A stretch of DNA of 9,533 nt from Clostridiales bacterium (GTDB taxonomy: Bacteria; Bacillota; Clostridia; Lachnospirales; WQUN01), in the NCBI GenBank assembly GCA_031269415.1, contig JAISZF010000287.1:1-9533 (forward strand), written 5' to 3'. Both the position numbers and the translations under genes were made by a program. Each line of letters begins with the position of its first letter. The stretch's first letter is position 1. A model generated the notes under the pieces. The model made no database searches. It was not told the origin of the DNA and was given only the letters and a program-made list of their open reading frames with translations. Positions 1 through 6,240 of this stretch are shown here, one piece after another.

Positions 1-433
1 CCGAAAACACGCCCTCGCGCCTTAACCTCTCTAATATCTCCATACTGGCGGAATGCAGAATCATCTGATATTCTTGGATAATCATCTCAAACAGCCGCCC
101 TCTAAGCTGAGGAGAACGAACCCGTATAAAATAAGAATCGACCTCCCTGAAGTCCAATATGCGAAGCACATTCATGGTTGCCCGGTCTTTTTTGGAGTAA
201 TAATAATCAGTTTTCGCCGGGTCCGTATTTTTACACTCTTTTGCCAGAGCGTTAAAGTATTGGTAATTGAACAAACCCTTTTCAAGTGAGTCGACAATAC
301 TGAACGGCTGTTCCCTGAGCGCAAGCACCGCTTCCAGATTGCGCGACAGATATTCGCGCTTCGTCATATCGCCTTTGACATATTGATCTATTAAACCCTG
401 ACGGAATTTGAAGTATTTTTGGATTTCATTCAA
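1..433 (-). CDS. DUF6648-like protein, N-terminal part (runs off left edge)
   Basis: An open minus-strand frame reaches the window edge, so the C-terminus is missing; about 144 residues are visible. The translation has the feel of a real small soluble helical protein, with motifs such as RQGLIDQYVKGDMTKREYL near the N-terminus, then EKGLFNYQYFNALAKE, LDFREVDSYFIRV and LERLRREGVFS. From memory these resemble the clostridial DUF6648 family, whose function is unknown; this family name is recall, not a search. There is no ATG in frame: an in-frame TGA lies upstream at about 464-466. The available starts are GTG 442, GTG 436 and TTG 433. TTG 433 is chosen because a GGTGG sits 5 bases before it. 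The gene is divergent from the plus-strand gene at 544. No membrane segment, signal peptide or catalytic motif is visible. Confidence 0.6.
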   Translation of the reverse strand, partial: MNEIQKYFKFRQGLIDQYVKGDMTKREYLSRNLEAVLALREQPFSIVDSLEKGLFNYQYFNALAKECKNTDPAKTDYYYSKKDRATMNVLRILDFREVDSYFIRVRSPQLRGRLFEMIIQEYQMILHSASMEILERLRREGVFS

Positions 434-543
434 CACAGCCACCAGCCAGTTTGCCCATTTATTTCATATGGAATTTTGCGCGGTTTTCATTTAAAATAGT
501 AGTCAGACCGGTATGCATCAATTCATAAGGCAGGAGGATTTTT

Positions 544-984
544 ATGAACTCAAACGAGAGGGGCGCCAGTTTCCTGGAGCTATATCAGACAGAAATCGCG
601 CCGCAATTGCAAAGCCTGGATATTATCATAAAATCGATGGACGAGCCGCTAACCGTGACGGAAGCGGCGGAAGCCCTATACATATCGGAAGCGGAATTAC
701 AAAACATAATGAAACGTTTACAGATAGATGAAATAGATCAGCAGTCGTTTTTAAGGATTATGACCGGGGCCTCCAGCCCTATATGCCGTCTGTATCAGCG
801 TGAACTGGATATCGGGTCGCCGTATGTGTATACACGGGAAGAAGTATCCTATATATACTCGATCCCGATAGACATCGTCAATCAGGCTTGTGAGGAACTG
901 GGCCTGTTTAAGCTGACAGCTTACACCTTGCCCGACTTGTTCAGCCGGGTCAATATGCAGCCCGCGGGTTTCTCCGGATTATAG
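544..984 (+). CDS. Hypothetical protein with two HTH-like stretches
   Basis: A 146-residue protein I do not recognise. The start is secure: AGGAGGA lies 6 bases before the ATG. Residues 36-73 (LTVTEAAEALYISEAELQNI onward) resemble the helix-turn-helix core of excisionase or MerR-like proteins. Residues 94-136 (YVYTREEVSYIYSIPIDIV onward) have a similar spacing of hydrophobic and acidic positions. This suggests two related DNA-binding-type modules joined by a linker (about 74-93), after a helical N-terminal segment. There is no signal peptide and no membrane segment, so it is likely cytoplasmic. It stands alone between a divergent neighbour and its own terminator, so it is probably a single-gene transcript. 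A role in regulation is inferred only from the HTH resemblance; it could equally be a structural fold that mimics HTH spacing. Confidence 0.7.
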   Translation: MNSNERGASFLELYQTEIAPQLQSLDIIIKSMDEPLTVTEAAEALYISEAELQNIMKRLQIDEIDQQSFLRIMTGASSPICRLYQRELDIGSPYVYTREEVSYIYSIPIDIVNQACEELGLFKLTAYTLPDLFSRVNMQPAGFSGL

Positions 985-1000
985 GAGCCCGCGGGCTTTT
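959..1000 (+). terminator. Intrinsic terminator of the HTH-like gene
   Basis: AGCCCGCGGG (959-968) pairs with CCCGCGGGCT (988-997), giving a 10 bp GC-rich stem, followed by a short T run at 997-1000. A CTCC/GGAG pair inside the loop can extend the fold. The hairpin begins within the last codons of the preceding gene, whose TAG stop (982-984) lies in the loop. On the minus strand the same hairpin has no T tract after it, so it looks directional and is not a clear terminator for the convergent operon ending at 1014. Confidence 0.8.
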
Positions 1001-1013
1001 GTCCGCTAACGGG

Positions 1014-1334
1014 TTATATCCGCATACTGGCTGTAATTACACCGATTACCTCATGGCAGCTCGCGCAGACCACAGGTTCGCTGCTTTGCGGATTAGAGAG
1101 ATCTAAACTAATGGGTTCGCCGCAATTCGGACATTTGGAGATCAGAATGCCGGTTTCCTCCTGCCCGTCGAATAGCTCCGGAAATTCGTTGCTTTCCGCG
1201 AGAGCATCCACTAATTCGTCCAGTACGTCTATAATTGCCAGCAGAAGTGTCTGTTCATTCGTATCGCCCGTAATCTCCAGGGTTAACGCCAATTCACGCA
1301 GCTTACGCACGCTGCCGCGCGGATTGCCCGCCAT
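1014..1334 (-). CDS. CD1247-type protein with C-terminal zinc ribbon
   Basis: A 106-residue protein with two parts. Residues 9-50 form a charged helical region (RKLRELALTLE, then AIIDVLDELVDALAE). The C-terminal half holds a zinc-ribbon-like knuckle, CPNC (68-71) and CASC (90-93). The combination resembles the clostridial family named after C. difficile CD1247, often found beside efp; the name is from recall. Function is unknown; a metal-stabilised adaptor or nucleic-acid-contact role is only a guess. The ATG at 1334 overlaps the efp stop by one base (TGATG) and follows a G-rich stretch (GGGGCGGG) that can act as ribosome binding site, so translational coupling to efp is likely. A GTG one codon upstream (1337) is an alternative start. 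Confidence 0.7.
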   Translation of the reverse strand: MAGNPRGSVRKLRELALTLEITGDTNEQTLLLAIIDVLDELVDALAESNEFPELFDGQEETGILISKCPNCGEPISLDLSNPQSSEPVVCASCHEVIGVITASMRI

Positions 1335-1891
1335 CACACCCGCCCCAGATACTCGCCGGTTCTCGTGTCAATTTTAACTGATTCACCTACGCTTAAAAAC
1401 AGCGGCACATTGATAACAGCGCCGGTTTCGACAGTGGCGAATTTTGTCGCTCCGGTGGCGGTATCGCCTTTAAACCCCGGCTCTGTGTCCGTGATCTCCA
1501 GAACCACAAAGGTTGGAGGCTCTATGCCGAATACCGAGCCGTCATGCGAAAGTATCTTAACCATTTCGTTTTCTTTGACAAACTTCAGCGCGTCGCCGAT
1601 GTCAGAGGCGTTGATCGCCGTCTGCTCAAAACTATCCGTATCCATAAAATGGTAGAGATCGCCGTCTTTGTACAGATACTGGAGATCCTTCCGGTCTATG
1701 TGGGCGCGGGGCATTTTTTCCGTCGGGCGGAATGTGCGCTCGACAATGCCGCCGGACTTCAGGTTCTTCAATTTGGTACGCACAAACGCCGCGCCCTTGC
1801 CCGGCTTAACGTGCTGAAACTCCAGCACCACAAATATATCCCCGTCTACTTCCAAGGTCGCGCCGTTTCTGAATTCACTCGCGGAAATCAT
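1334..1891 (-). CDS. efp: Translation elongation factor P
   Basis: EF-P (185 residues, normal family length) binds between the ribosomal P and E sites and promotes peptide-bond formation at polyproline stretches. The protein shows the N-terminal KOW-like domain with the tip loop HVKPGKGAAF at residues 27-36; Lys32 at the tip matches the residue that is post-translationally modified in other bacteria. The middle and C-terminal OB-type domains follow, ending in the family signature IDTRTGEYLGRV. The ATG at 1891 is preceded by GGAGGG with 6 bases of spacing. The gene is the last but one in the minus-strand block, and has its own promoter just upstream (1933-1961). Which modification Lys32 receives cannot be read here, as no modification enzyme gene is in the window. 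Confidence 0.97.
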   Translation of the reverse strand: MISASEFRNGATLEVDGDIFVVLEFQHVKPGKGAAFVRTKLKNLKSGGIVERTFRPTEKMPRAHIDRKDLQYLYKDGDLYHFMDTDSFEQTAINASDIGDALKFVKENEMVKILSHDGSVFGIEPPTFVVLEITDTEPGFKGDTATGATKFATVETGAVINVPLFLSVGESVKIDTRTGEYLGRV

Positions 1892-1932
1892 TATAATCCC
1901 TCCAGAATGGTTTTATATGTGAAATTATAAAA

Positions 1933-1961
1933 AGTATAATTCAACCGTGCGTTAAGGGCAA
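1933..1961 (-). promoter_or_regulatory. Sigma-A type promoter for efp
   Basis: On the minus strand, TTGCCC (1956-1961) and TATACT (1933-1938) are separated by exactly 17 bases. They lie in the 76-base gap between aroQ and efp, about 40 bases before the efp start. This would give efp and the CD1247-type gene their own expression besides read-through from upstream. Confidence 0.65.
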
Positions 1962-1967
1962 GTGTTT

Positions 1968-2396
1968 TTAGCCCGCCAAAGCCGTAAGAGCCAACAAATA
2001 TCCGTTAACGCCAAGCCCGCAGATCTGCCCCGCGCAAACAGGGGCAATCACCGAGGCGTGCCGGAACGCCTCGCGTTTATGGATGTTTGAGATATGCACC
2101 TCTATGGCGGGAATGGATATGGCCGCTATGGCGTCGCGGATCGCGTAGCTGTAGTGTGTAAACGCTCCGGGATTGATGACGACTCCGTCGGTTTTGTCAA
2201 AATAACATTGTTGGAGAAAATTAACGATTTCGCCCTCAATATTCGACTGATATATAGTAACACCGCAGCCCAGCGCTTCCGCGCGTTCTTTTATGAGCCT
2301 GTTTATGTCGTCCAAGGTTTGGGAACCGTATACGGAAGGCTCGCGTATGCCCGTAAAATTCAGGTTAACCCCGTGAATGACCGCTATGTTCTTCAA
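1968..2396 (-). CDS. aroQ: Type II 3-dehydroquinate dehydratase
   Basis: Third enzyme of the shikimate pathway: dehydrates 3-dehydroquinate to 3-dehydroshikimate, as a cytoplasmic dodecamer in characterised relatives. At 142 residues it has the normal length. Active-site features: the lid region with Arg18 and Tyr23 (REPSVYG), QSNIEGE at 50-56, INPGAFTHYS with Asn75 and His81, EVHISN with His101, and Arg112. The first motif reads HGVNLNFTG where most members have HGPNLNLLG, a mild departure. The start is TTG at 2396, supported by GAGG 6 bases upstream and by alignment of MKNIAVIHG with family N-termini. It overlaps the end of aroK by 32 bases, so the two are surely in one transcript and probably coupled. 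Confidence 0.95.
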   Translation of the reverse strand: MKNIAVIHGVNLNFTGIREPSVYGSQTLDDINRLIKERAEALGCGVTIYQSNIEGEIVNFLQQCYFDKTDGVVINPGAFTHYSYAIRDAIAAISIPAIEVHISNIHKREAFRHASVIAPVCAGQICGLGVNGYLLALTALAG

Positions 2397-2898
2397 TATG
2401 CGCCTCGATTTCTTTTGTTATTGTTTCCGCCCGCTTTCCCGCGCATTCAATAATTATATGCGCGGCTGATACATACAGTGGCTCTCGCTCAAACAGCAAA
2501 ACTTTCATTTCTTCCATCGGATTGGAAACATTCAACAGGGGACGGTTTGTGCCGTCTTTGACGTGGCCGTACAATTCCTCGACAGGCCATCGGAGGTAGA
2601 ATACCACGCCCGAAGACCTCAGAGCGGCGATATTGTCTTCACGCTTGATTACTCCGCCGCCCGTGGCAATCACCGCTTTACGCGCGCTGCGTAACCCGCG
2701 TACTACATCGGCTTCCAAATCCCTAAAGTAAGATTCCCCATATGTGAAGATATGGGGAATTGACATGCCGCCGGCCTGTTCTATCTCAGTGTCTGTATCA
2801 ATAAAACGAAACCCGACAGCTTTGGAGAGCAGACGTCCGACAGTGGTTTTGCCGCTTCCCATAAAACCGATGAGTATGATATTACGCTCATTCGACAT
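2365..2898 (-). CDS. aroK: Shikimate kinase
   Basis: Phosphorylates shikimate to shikimate 3-phosphate with ATP. The 177-residue protein has Walker A GFMGSGKTT at 11-19, the shikimate-binding Asp34 and Asp36 (FIDTDTEIE), Arg59 (FRDLE), the GGG turn at 80-82 (ATGGGVI) and the lid arginine Arg119 (NRPLL). A P-loop kinase of usual length, slightly longer at the C-terminus because it continues into aroQ. The ATG at 2898 overlaps the end of comFB by 11 bases, and the gene's end overlaps aroQ by 32 bases. Together with aroE in the same block, this gives three of the seven shikimate steps; the others are not in the window. Confidence 0.96.
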   Translation of the reverse strand: MSNERNIILIGFMGSGKTTVGRLLSKAVGFRFIDTDTEIEQAGGMSIPHIFTYGESYFRDLEADVVRGLRSARKAVIATGGGVIKREDNIAALRSSGVVFYLRWPVEELYGHVKDGTNRPLLNVSNPMEEMKVLLFEREPLYVSAAHIIIECAGKRAETITKEIEAHIEEHSGHSRG

Positions 2899-3169
2899 TA
2901 TTATGACGCGGGTTACGGTTAACGATAACCGCCGCCTTTGTGATCGCGGCTATAAGATCCACGTCAAACTGCTGCTGAAGCGAGGCGACTTTTGTGTAGA
3001 GCTGACCGCGTTTGGTAACCACGTATTTTGACGGCAGTGAATTCAACGCGATGGCCGTAATGTCGTATTTGCATTTCTCACAAGTGCATGAATGAATCTC
3101 AGATAAGACGCGGTCCAGCATATCGCTTACGCAGTCTTCCATATAGTTCTTAATGTGTACTTCAGACAT
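2888..3169 (-). CDS. comFB: ComFB family protein
   Basis: A 93-residue protein with the family hallmarks: N-terminal helix (HIKNYMEDCVSDMLDRV), cysteine cluster C28-x-C30-x2-C33 (CTCEKC) followed by DITAIALNSLPSKYVV, and a C-terminal helix ending in VNRNPRH. ComFB is encoded in the comF locus of Bacillus. More recent work, recalled not checked, describes ComFB-domain proteins as cyclic-dinucleotide receptors. The cysteines probably hold zinc. The ATG at 3169 has GGAGG 6 bases upstream. It lies between a GspH-like pilin gene and aroK, overlapping aroK by 11 bases. Its presence beside prepilins and a prepilin peptidase suggests a regulatory link to pilus, competence or surface functions, but the sequence alone does not show a partner. 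Confidence 0.88.
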   Translation of the reverse strand: MSEVHIKNYMEDCVSDMLDRVLSEIHSCTCEKCKYDITAIALNSLPSKYVVTKRGQLYTKVASLQQQFDVDLIAAITKAAVIVNRNPRHNNVE

Positions 3170-3186
3170 GTTTTTCCTCCAGAAAT

Positions 3187-3726
3187 CTATTTCATTTCTT
3201 TTATTTCTACGCGTCCTGATGTTACCTCAACGGTTATTTCCTGCCAAAACCTGCCCGCTTTCAGATATATGGTTCCTCCCGCTTCCGGTCTACCGTTAGC
3301 CTCAAATACCAATATATTATCCTTATTCCCAAACTTTATTACAACATTTATGTTGTCTAATGTACCTACTGAGTTAGTGAAGGATACGTTACTATCCAGT
3401 TCTACACTCTTATCAACCTTCGACATCGTTGCATATAGTTTATAGCTATTAGTAGTAGGCCAGAAAGAAACGGCATAACCAGTCTTCTTTCCCTCCAGCA
3501 CGGCTCTGCGCTGCGCTTCGCGTATGTCTGCCTGCATTTGCAGGCATGCTTTGTAAAGCGCCCTTTTATCGGTCTGCGCGCCGGGGGTGAATAAGGCCGC
3601 TGATATAATCAGCGTCACTGAAAGCGCGATTATCAGTTCCAGCAGTGTTATGCCCGCTTCGCCAGATGTTTCAGAACATCCACCGCGCGATCCAGATACA
3701 ACCGCGTGAATCCGACGCTTTGCCAA
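3187..3726 (-). CDS. GspH-like prepilin (start uncertain)
   Basis: A pseudopilin or minor pilin. The class III signal SGEAG|ITLLELIIAL is clear, with cleavage after Gly and Glu at mature position 5, followed by a hydrophobic helix (LSVTLIISAALFTP) and a mainly beta C-terminal domain. The segment IREAQRRAVLEGKKTGYAVSF is GspH-like. The mature part is about 154 residues. The start is a problem: the signal sits right over the aroE stop, no ATG or GTG lies close, and no Shine-Dalgarno is evident. TTG 3726 is given here (25-residue leader, overlapping aroE by 79 bases). ATT 3711 and ATG 3825 (58-residue, Gly/Arg-rich leader inside aroE) are alternatives. It probably depends on coupling to aroE. 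Its likely partners are the other pilins and the peptidase upstream in the block. Confidence 0.75.
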   Translation of the reverse strand: MAKRRIHAVVSGSRGGCSETSGEAGITLLELIIALSVTLIISAALFTPGAQTDKRALYKACLQMQADIREAQRRAVLEGKKTGYAVSFWPTTNSYKLYATMSKVDKSVELDSNVSFTNSVGTLDNINVVIKFGNKDNILVFEANGRPEAGGTIYLKAGRFWQEITVEVTSGRVEIKEMK

Positions 3727-4508
3727 AGTTCGAAAGATGCCGCCGCCTGAAATACCAAGGCGGGAAAGCCGTTTACCGCGGGAACGCCCTTTGCCCGCGC
3801 CATTTGTATAAATTTCGTTTCCCATGGGCTGTATATCAGATCTAATGCCGCGCTCACCCCTTCAAAGAAACGCTCCGAATCTACAGGGCATTTGCCGGGC
3901 GGCTCGTTCAGCCCGACCGACGTGGTCTGTACAACAATATCTTTATGGACTACATCATTCAATCCGGAAAGCGTGACAACGGTCGTCGGTATATCGTAAA
4001 AACGTTTTACGCGGTCAGCCAATGATTCGGCGTTAGCGGACGTTCGGTTGGCGATGGTAATTTTTGAGGCTCCGTTGTCGGCGGCCATTATACAGGCCGC
4101 GTGAGCGGTTCCGCCGGCGCCGATTATAACCGCTGATTTGCCGCGTATTTCTATGCCCACCGCCTCTAAAGACCTCTTCATACCGATATGATCCGTGTTA
4201 TAACCGGCGTAGCCTTCCTCCTCATAAACAAGCGTATTGACCGCGCCTATCCGAGTCGCGGTTTCGTCCAGGCGGCTTAGGAACGGCAAACACGCCTGTT
4301 TATGAGGTATTGTGACGTTAATGCCCTTTATACCTAAACTATGAGCGCCTGTTATCGCTTCGCGCAAACGTCCCGACAAGACGCGGAAAGCGGCGTAACA
4401 GACGTCCTGATCCATAGTCCGCGCGAAGTACTCGTGTATCCTCGGCGACAGGCTGTGTTCGACGGGATAACCGATAACACCCAAAACATCGGTGCGGGCG
4501 GTAATCAT
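3648..4508 (-). CDS. aroE: Shikimate dehydrogenase (NADP+)
   Basis: Reduces 3-dehydroshikimate to shikimate with NADPH. The 286-residue protein has the full set of family motifs: GYPVEHSLSP (13-22) with substrate-binding Ser19 and Ser21, NVTIPHK with catalytic Lys70, GAVNT with Asn91, YNTD with catalytic Asp106, the dinucleotide-binding GAGGTA at 130-135, NRT (154-156) for the NADP phosphate, LIYSPWET, and NGFPALVFQAA near the C-terminus. The ATG at 4508 overlaps the yqeG stop in a classical ATGA, so coupling is expected. The yqeG-aroE neighbourhood is shared with Bacillus, where yqeH lies between the two; here yqeH is absent. The 3' end overlaps the reading frame of the following pilin gene. 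Confidence 0.97.
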   Translation of the reverse strand: MITARTDVLGVIGYPVEHSLSPRIHEYFARTMDQDVCYAAFRVLSGRLREAITGAHSLGIKGINVTIPHKQACLPFLSRLDETATRIGAVNTLVYEEEGYAGYNTDHIGMKRSLEAVGIEIRGKSAVIIGAGGTAHAACIMAADNGASKITIANRTSANAESLADRVKRFYDIPTTVVTLSGLNDVVHKDIVVQTTSVGLNEPPGKCPVDSERFFEGVSAALDLIYSPWETKFIQMARAKGVPAVNGFPALVFQAAASFELWQSVGFTRLYLDRAVDVLKHLAKRA

Positions 4509-5017
4509 TTGGCGGCCCGCGTCTGTTTTTTCAGATACGCGGATACAATGGATTTTTCAATGCCGCGTTTCAGCCGTACAGATAAAACGTCTTTTTTGCT
4601 TATGGGTTTTACTAATATGGTGGTTACTTTCAGTCGCTTGCCGCACCAGATATCCGTAAGCACCTGATCGCCTATCAGCGCGGTGGCTTCGGGTGTCACG
4701 CTCATAACCCGCATGGCTTTTTTTGCCTTGCCGGCCAGTGGTTTCATGCCTTTGTGATATGCCGGCAGTTTGAGATGCTCGTTAAAATATGTCAGTCTGC
4801 GTTTGCCATTGTTGGTCAGCAGGCAGACTTTAAAACCCATTCTCTCCAGACGGTTGAGCAGGTTGGACGTCTTTTCGGGCGGGCGGCGGATATTATAGGG
4901 CGCCAGAGTATTGTCAATATCGAAAATAAGCGCTTGAATATTCTTCTGTTTGAGTTCTTTATAAGGAATCTCAAAAACAGAGTCGTAATAGTGATCAGGG
5001 AAGAATTTTTCCCACAT
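4505..5017 (-). CDS. yqeG: YqeG family HAD-IIIA phosphatase
   Basis: A 170-residue HAD-superfamily protein. The nucleophile motif is FDIDNTLAP (Asp33, Asp35), motif II is CLLTNN (about 65-70), a Lys-rich motif III follows (LAGKAKKAM), and motif IV is GDQVLTDIW, in which the acidic residues hold the magnesium. There is no cap domain, as in subfamily IIIA. Relatives include the yeast mitochondrial phosphatidylglycerophosphate phosphatase Gep4, so a lipid-phosphate substrate is possible, but the bacterial substrate is not settled to my knowledge. The ATG at 5017 follows AGAGGAAGG with good spacing, 19 bases after the preceding pilin gene ends. The 4-base overlap with aroE matches the known yqeG-aroE association. 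Confidence 0.93.
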   Translation of the reverse strand: MWEKFFPDHYYDSVFEIPYKELKQKNIQALIFDIDNTLAPYNIRRPPEKTSNLLNRLERMGFKVCLLTNNGKRRLTYFNEHLKLPAYHKGMKPLAGKAKKAMRVMSVTPEATALIGDQVLTDIWCGKRLKVTTILVKPISKKDVLSVRLKRGIEKSIVSAYLKKQTRAAK

Positions 5018-5036
5018 AACAACCTTCCTCTCAGTT

Positions 5037-5591
5037 TTAAGGGAGTAGTGTTTTACCGCTGATATTAACCGGTACGCGGATAAAAACCGGCTCGACTGTT
5101 ATATTTAGGTTTTTAATTGCGGATTTGCCGCTGTTGGTAATTTTGTTGTCTGTTAATATTTCAATGAATAATGTATTTCCACTTTCCGATATGATTTTGA
5201 TATCCGCTAGATTTGACGCCAGTACGTTGGCGTTATTAACATTATTACCGGTGAAAATCAGACGATGGTAATTCACTGTACCGATCTCAAGATCGGGATA
5301 ATACACAAAGACAGACTTTGACGTCACCGATGGCAGCGTAAGCGTCAACTTCTTTAATGTATTATTCGCGTTCAGCTCAATTTTAATTTCAGTTGCCTGT
5401 TGAATATTCGCGCTCATAACATCGGCGGCAATGCGCGCGTATTCGGTCAGTTCCGACCGAACCGCCGCGCGCGAAGTTGCGGCGGACGCCAGTGAAAACA
5501 GGCGCAGGGCGGCTGTCATCACAAGCATTATCACAGTGACCGCCACCAGTGATTCTAAAAGCGTGTAACCTTCATTGTTACGGTCGAACAT
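5037..5591 (-). CDS. Minor prepilin (type IV pilin / pseudopilin)
   Basis: A 184-residue protein with a short leader and class III signal, MFDRNNEG|YTLLESLVAV, with Glu at mature position 5, then a hydrophobic helix to about residue 35 (VIMLVMTAALRLFSL). The remainder is polar, rich in Asn, Thr and Ile, and fits a beta-rich pilin head. The general layout resembles GspI/GspJ or ComGF-like minor pilins, but I cannot assign a specific one. Mature residue 1 would be Tyr rather than the usual Phe. The ATG at 5591 lies inside the end of the prepilin peptidase gene (14-base overlap) and follows a GGGGG tract, so translation is coupled to that of its processing enzyme. It is followed after 19 bases by yqeG. 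Confidence 0.88.
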   Translation of the reverse strand: MFDRNNEGYTLLESLVAVTVIMLVMTAALRLFSLASAATSRAAVRSELTEYARIAADVMSANIQQATEIKIELNANNTLKKLTLTLPSVTSKSVFVYYPDLEIGTVNYHRLIFTGNNVNNANVLASNLADIKIISESGNTLFIEILTDNKITNSGKSAIKNLNITVEPVFIRVPVNISGKTLLP

Positions 5592-6201
5592 TGTAAACCC
5601 CCGAAAGCAGCGGTTTTATGAAATCGCCGAAAAACACCATACCTAAAGCGCCCAGAACCATAAACGGCCCGAACGGTATGGGTGTTTTGCGCGTGGCTTT
5701 CTTTAATACAATCAAAACCGCGCCGTATACCCCGCCCATAACTATGCTGAGCCACAAGGCGCAAAGACCGCCGCCCACCCCCAAAAACGCCCCGATCAGC
5801 GCCGCGAATTTTACATCGCCCATGCCCATGCCTCGTTTACTCAGAATGGCGATTAGTAATAGGGGAACGCCGCAAGCGGCGCTCCCCGCGAGGAAATCGA
5901 ATACAGGAGTCGGGCTTGACGCGACTATGCCGCGAATAAGGCTGAATACGAATGCCAGCCCTATACCCGACAAGTTAATGACATTGGGCAGAATGTGAAG
6001 CCGCAGGTCTACAATGGCGGCGGTAATAAGACATATGGAAAAAATGCCGTAAACAGCGTATTCAGCGGTAAAGCCGAACCGCAGATAAAGCCCTGTAAAT
6101 AACGCGGCTGTGAACAGCATAAAAAACAGATTAAACTGATCCGCGTCTTTTGTAAGTTTACCCGCACAGAAAATTACTAGCCATCCGACGGCTAAACCCA
6201 A
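5578..6201 (-). CDS. Prepilin peptidase (A24 family), short form
   Basis: Membrane aspartic peptidase that cleaves class III signals after Gly. The two catalytic aspartates are seen as VDLRLHILPN (Asp65) and GMGMGDVKF (Asp129), within several hydrophobic segments. From the conservative TTG start it has 207 residues. The usual N-terminal cytoplasmic methyltransferase domain with two CxxC pairs is absent: the first membrane segment runs almost straight into the second (LFFMLFTAALFTGLYLRFG). The start is in doubt. TTG 6201 has no ribosome binding site and would cut the first membrane segment, while the frame continues 12 codons upstream, encoding TIIIISVC in front of it, behind a strong Shine-Dalgarno. 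Initiation at ATC 6222, ATA 6219 or ATT 6216 therefore looks possible. It lies between two pilin genes that are its likely substrates. Confidence 0.92.
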   Translation of the reverse strand: MGLAVGWLVIFCAGKLTKDADQFNLFFMLFTAALFTGLYLRFGFTAEYAVYGIFSICLITAAIVDLRLHILPNVINLSGIGLAFVFSLIRGIVASSPTPVFDFLAGSAACGVPLLLIAILSKRGMGMGDVKFAALIGAFLGVGGGLCALWLSIVMGGVYGAVLIVLKKATRKTPIPFGPFMVLGALGMVFFGDFIKPLLSGVYNVRP

Positions 6202-6225
6202 GCATACGGATATAATTATGATTGT

Positions 6226-6234
6226 ATCACCACC
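6226..6234 (-). promoter_or_regulatory. Ribosome binding site pointing to a non-canonical start of the prepilin peptidase
   Basis: GGTGGTGAT differs by one base from the core GGAGGTGAT. From the end of GGTGG there are 7 bases to ATC 6222, 10 to ATA 6219 and 13 to ATT 6216, all in frame with the peptidase. The first canonical codon, TTG 6201, is 28 bases away, too far for this site. An out-of-frame GTG within the site meets a stop after a few codons. Confidence 0.45.
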
Positions 6235-6240
6235 AAGCTA

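Noticed and set aside
53..289. Plus-strand ORF near the left edge
   Set aside because: It is antisense to a minus-strand frame with the composition and motifs of a real protein and has no upstream ribosome binding site.
1544..1930. Long plus-strand ORF antisense to efp
   Set aside because: The efp frame on the minus strand matches its family from end to end; the plus-strand product is a shadow without a ribosome binding site or family resemblance.
1956..1976. GGGC/GCCC hairpin after aroQ as a terminator
   Set aside because: A 4 bp stem with a long loop and no T tract on the minus strand; too weak.
3727..3825. ATG 3825 as start of the GspH-like pilin
   Set aside because: It would add a 58-residue leader dominated by Gly and Arg, overlaps aroE by 178 bases and lacks a Shine-Dalgarno; not impossible, but less likely than a shorter leader.
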